From Bryum argenteum (taxonomy: Eukaryota; Streptophyta; Bryopsida; Bryales; Bryaceae), in assembly GCA_037043015.1 (NCBI GenBank), contig CM073325.1:8597001-8661000 (forward strand): a DNA stretch of 64,000 nt, read 5' to 3'. The translations under genes and the position numbers were made by a program. Every line of letters starts with the position of its first letter. The first letter of the stretch is position 1. The notes under the pieces were generated by a model. The model did no database searches and was not told the DNA's origin. It saw only the letters and a program-made list of their open reading frames with translations. This document shows positions 63,726 through 64,000 of this stretch, piece after piece.

Positions 63726-64000
63726 TTAACGGTAAGACTTCTGGAAACGAGAACGAGCACCGCGACCTCCGAACTTCTTCGGCTCGCAGCGACGGGGGTC
63801 AGCGACCAACAAGGTCCTGTCGTACCGCAACAGAATGTCCTTAATCTCCTTCTTGGACTGCTCGTCGACGTACTTCTGGAAGTAGGCGACCAAAGCCTTG
63901 GCGATGGATTGACGAATGGCGTAAATCTGGGAAGTGTGACCTCCACCCTTGACGCGGATGCGCATGTCCACGCCAGAGAACTTCTGTCGGCCGAGGAGGA
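63726..64000 (-). CDS. RPS16: 40S ribosomal protein S16 (uS9), C-terminal part
   Basis: It is a component of the cytosolic small ribosomal subunit; the C-terminal tail of uS9 reaches the P-site tRNA. The visible 91 codons start inside the protein ([20 protein letters not shown]) and continue [20 protein letters not shown] and [20 protein letters not shown] to the invariant C-terminus SRFQKSYR and a TAA stop. The arginine that ends the protein is conserved in the family. The 5' part lies beyond position 64000. Confidence 0.97.
   Translation of the reverse strand, partial: LLGRQKFSGVDMRIRVKGGGHTSQIYAIRQSIAKALVAYFQKYVDEQSKKEIKDILLRYDRTLLVADPRRCEPKKFGGRGARSRFQKSYR

Noticed and set aside
63587..63946. 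119-codon minus-strand frame over the S16 exon
   Set aside because: It is a wrong-frame reading; the S16 frame matches the family up to the SRFQKSYR end.
1..64000. CRISPR arrays, bacterial operons, integrases, rRNA and true tRNA genes
   Set aside because: None seen; intron-rich genes and repeats show a eukaryotic nuclear sequence, and the only tRNA-like sequence is the SINE head.

Overview
The window looks like nuclear DNA of a land plant, most likely a moss such as Physcomitrium (Physcomitrella) patens. Plant-type gene families (class II formin, myosin XI tail, plastid omega-6 desaturase, plant-like GnT-I) sit beside a VWA/alpha-kinase protein that flowering plants are not known for. Genes have many short exons with GT-AG introns and are separated by AT-rich, repeat-filled intergenic DNA. 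The species is an inference; no marker in the window proves it.

Layout. 1-4041 (-): 5' part of a class II formin (dead PTEN-like domain, C2, very long FH1, start of FH2), running off the left edge. 4042-15200: gene-poor DNA with two tRNA-derived SINE copies, TIR elements and a triplicated repeat. 15228-18669 (-): a myosin XI cargo-binding tail with no motor. 19588-22208 (-): a Ser/Thr kinase with an N-terminal helical region. 22209-29017: repeats, then the 5' region of the next gene. 29018-32811 (+): a coiled-coil repeat/VWA/alpha-kinase protein. 34799-39844 (+): a complete 18-exon N-acetylglucosaminyltransferase I gene with a predicted U12-type AT-AC intron. 42755-45393 (+): a complete chloroplast omega-6 desaturase (FAD6). 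45999-46373 (-): half a RING finger. 46900-52600: transposon-like and featureless DNA. 52614-55432 (-): a second kinase-like gene with a DFE in place of DFG and an unrecognised C-terminal region. 58464-60223 (-): an unrecognised exon and a probably broken F-box gene. 63726-64000 (-): last exon of ribosomal protein S16 (uS9), running off the right edge.

The genes do not form a pathway. Formin and myosin XI both belong to the actin system used in tip growth, but their nearness is probably accidental. GnT-I acts in the Golgi on N-glycans, FAD6 in plastid membranes, S16 in the cytosolic ribosome. Exon phases were summed by hand for the formin, myosin, VWA/alpha-kinase, GnT-I and FAD6 models, and all stay in frame; splice sites are predictions with no transcript support. 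The most interesting items are the AT-AC intron in GnT-I, the headless myosin tail, the repeat-VWA-alpha-kinase protein, the SINE pair with target-site duplications, and a family of TIR elements with TTAACCC(C/T)TAAA ends.
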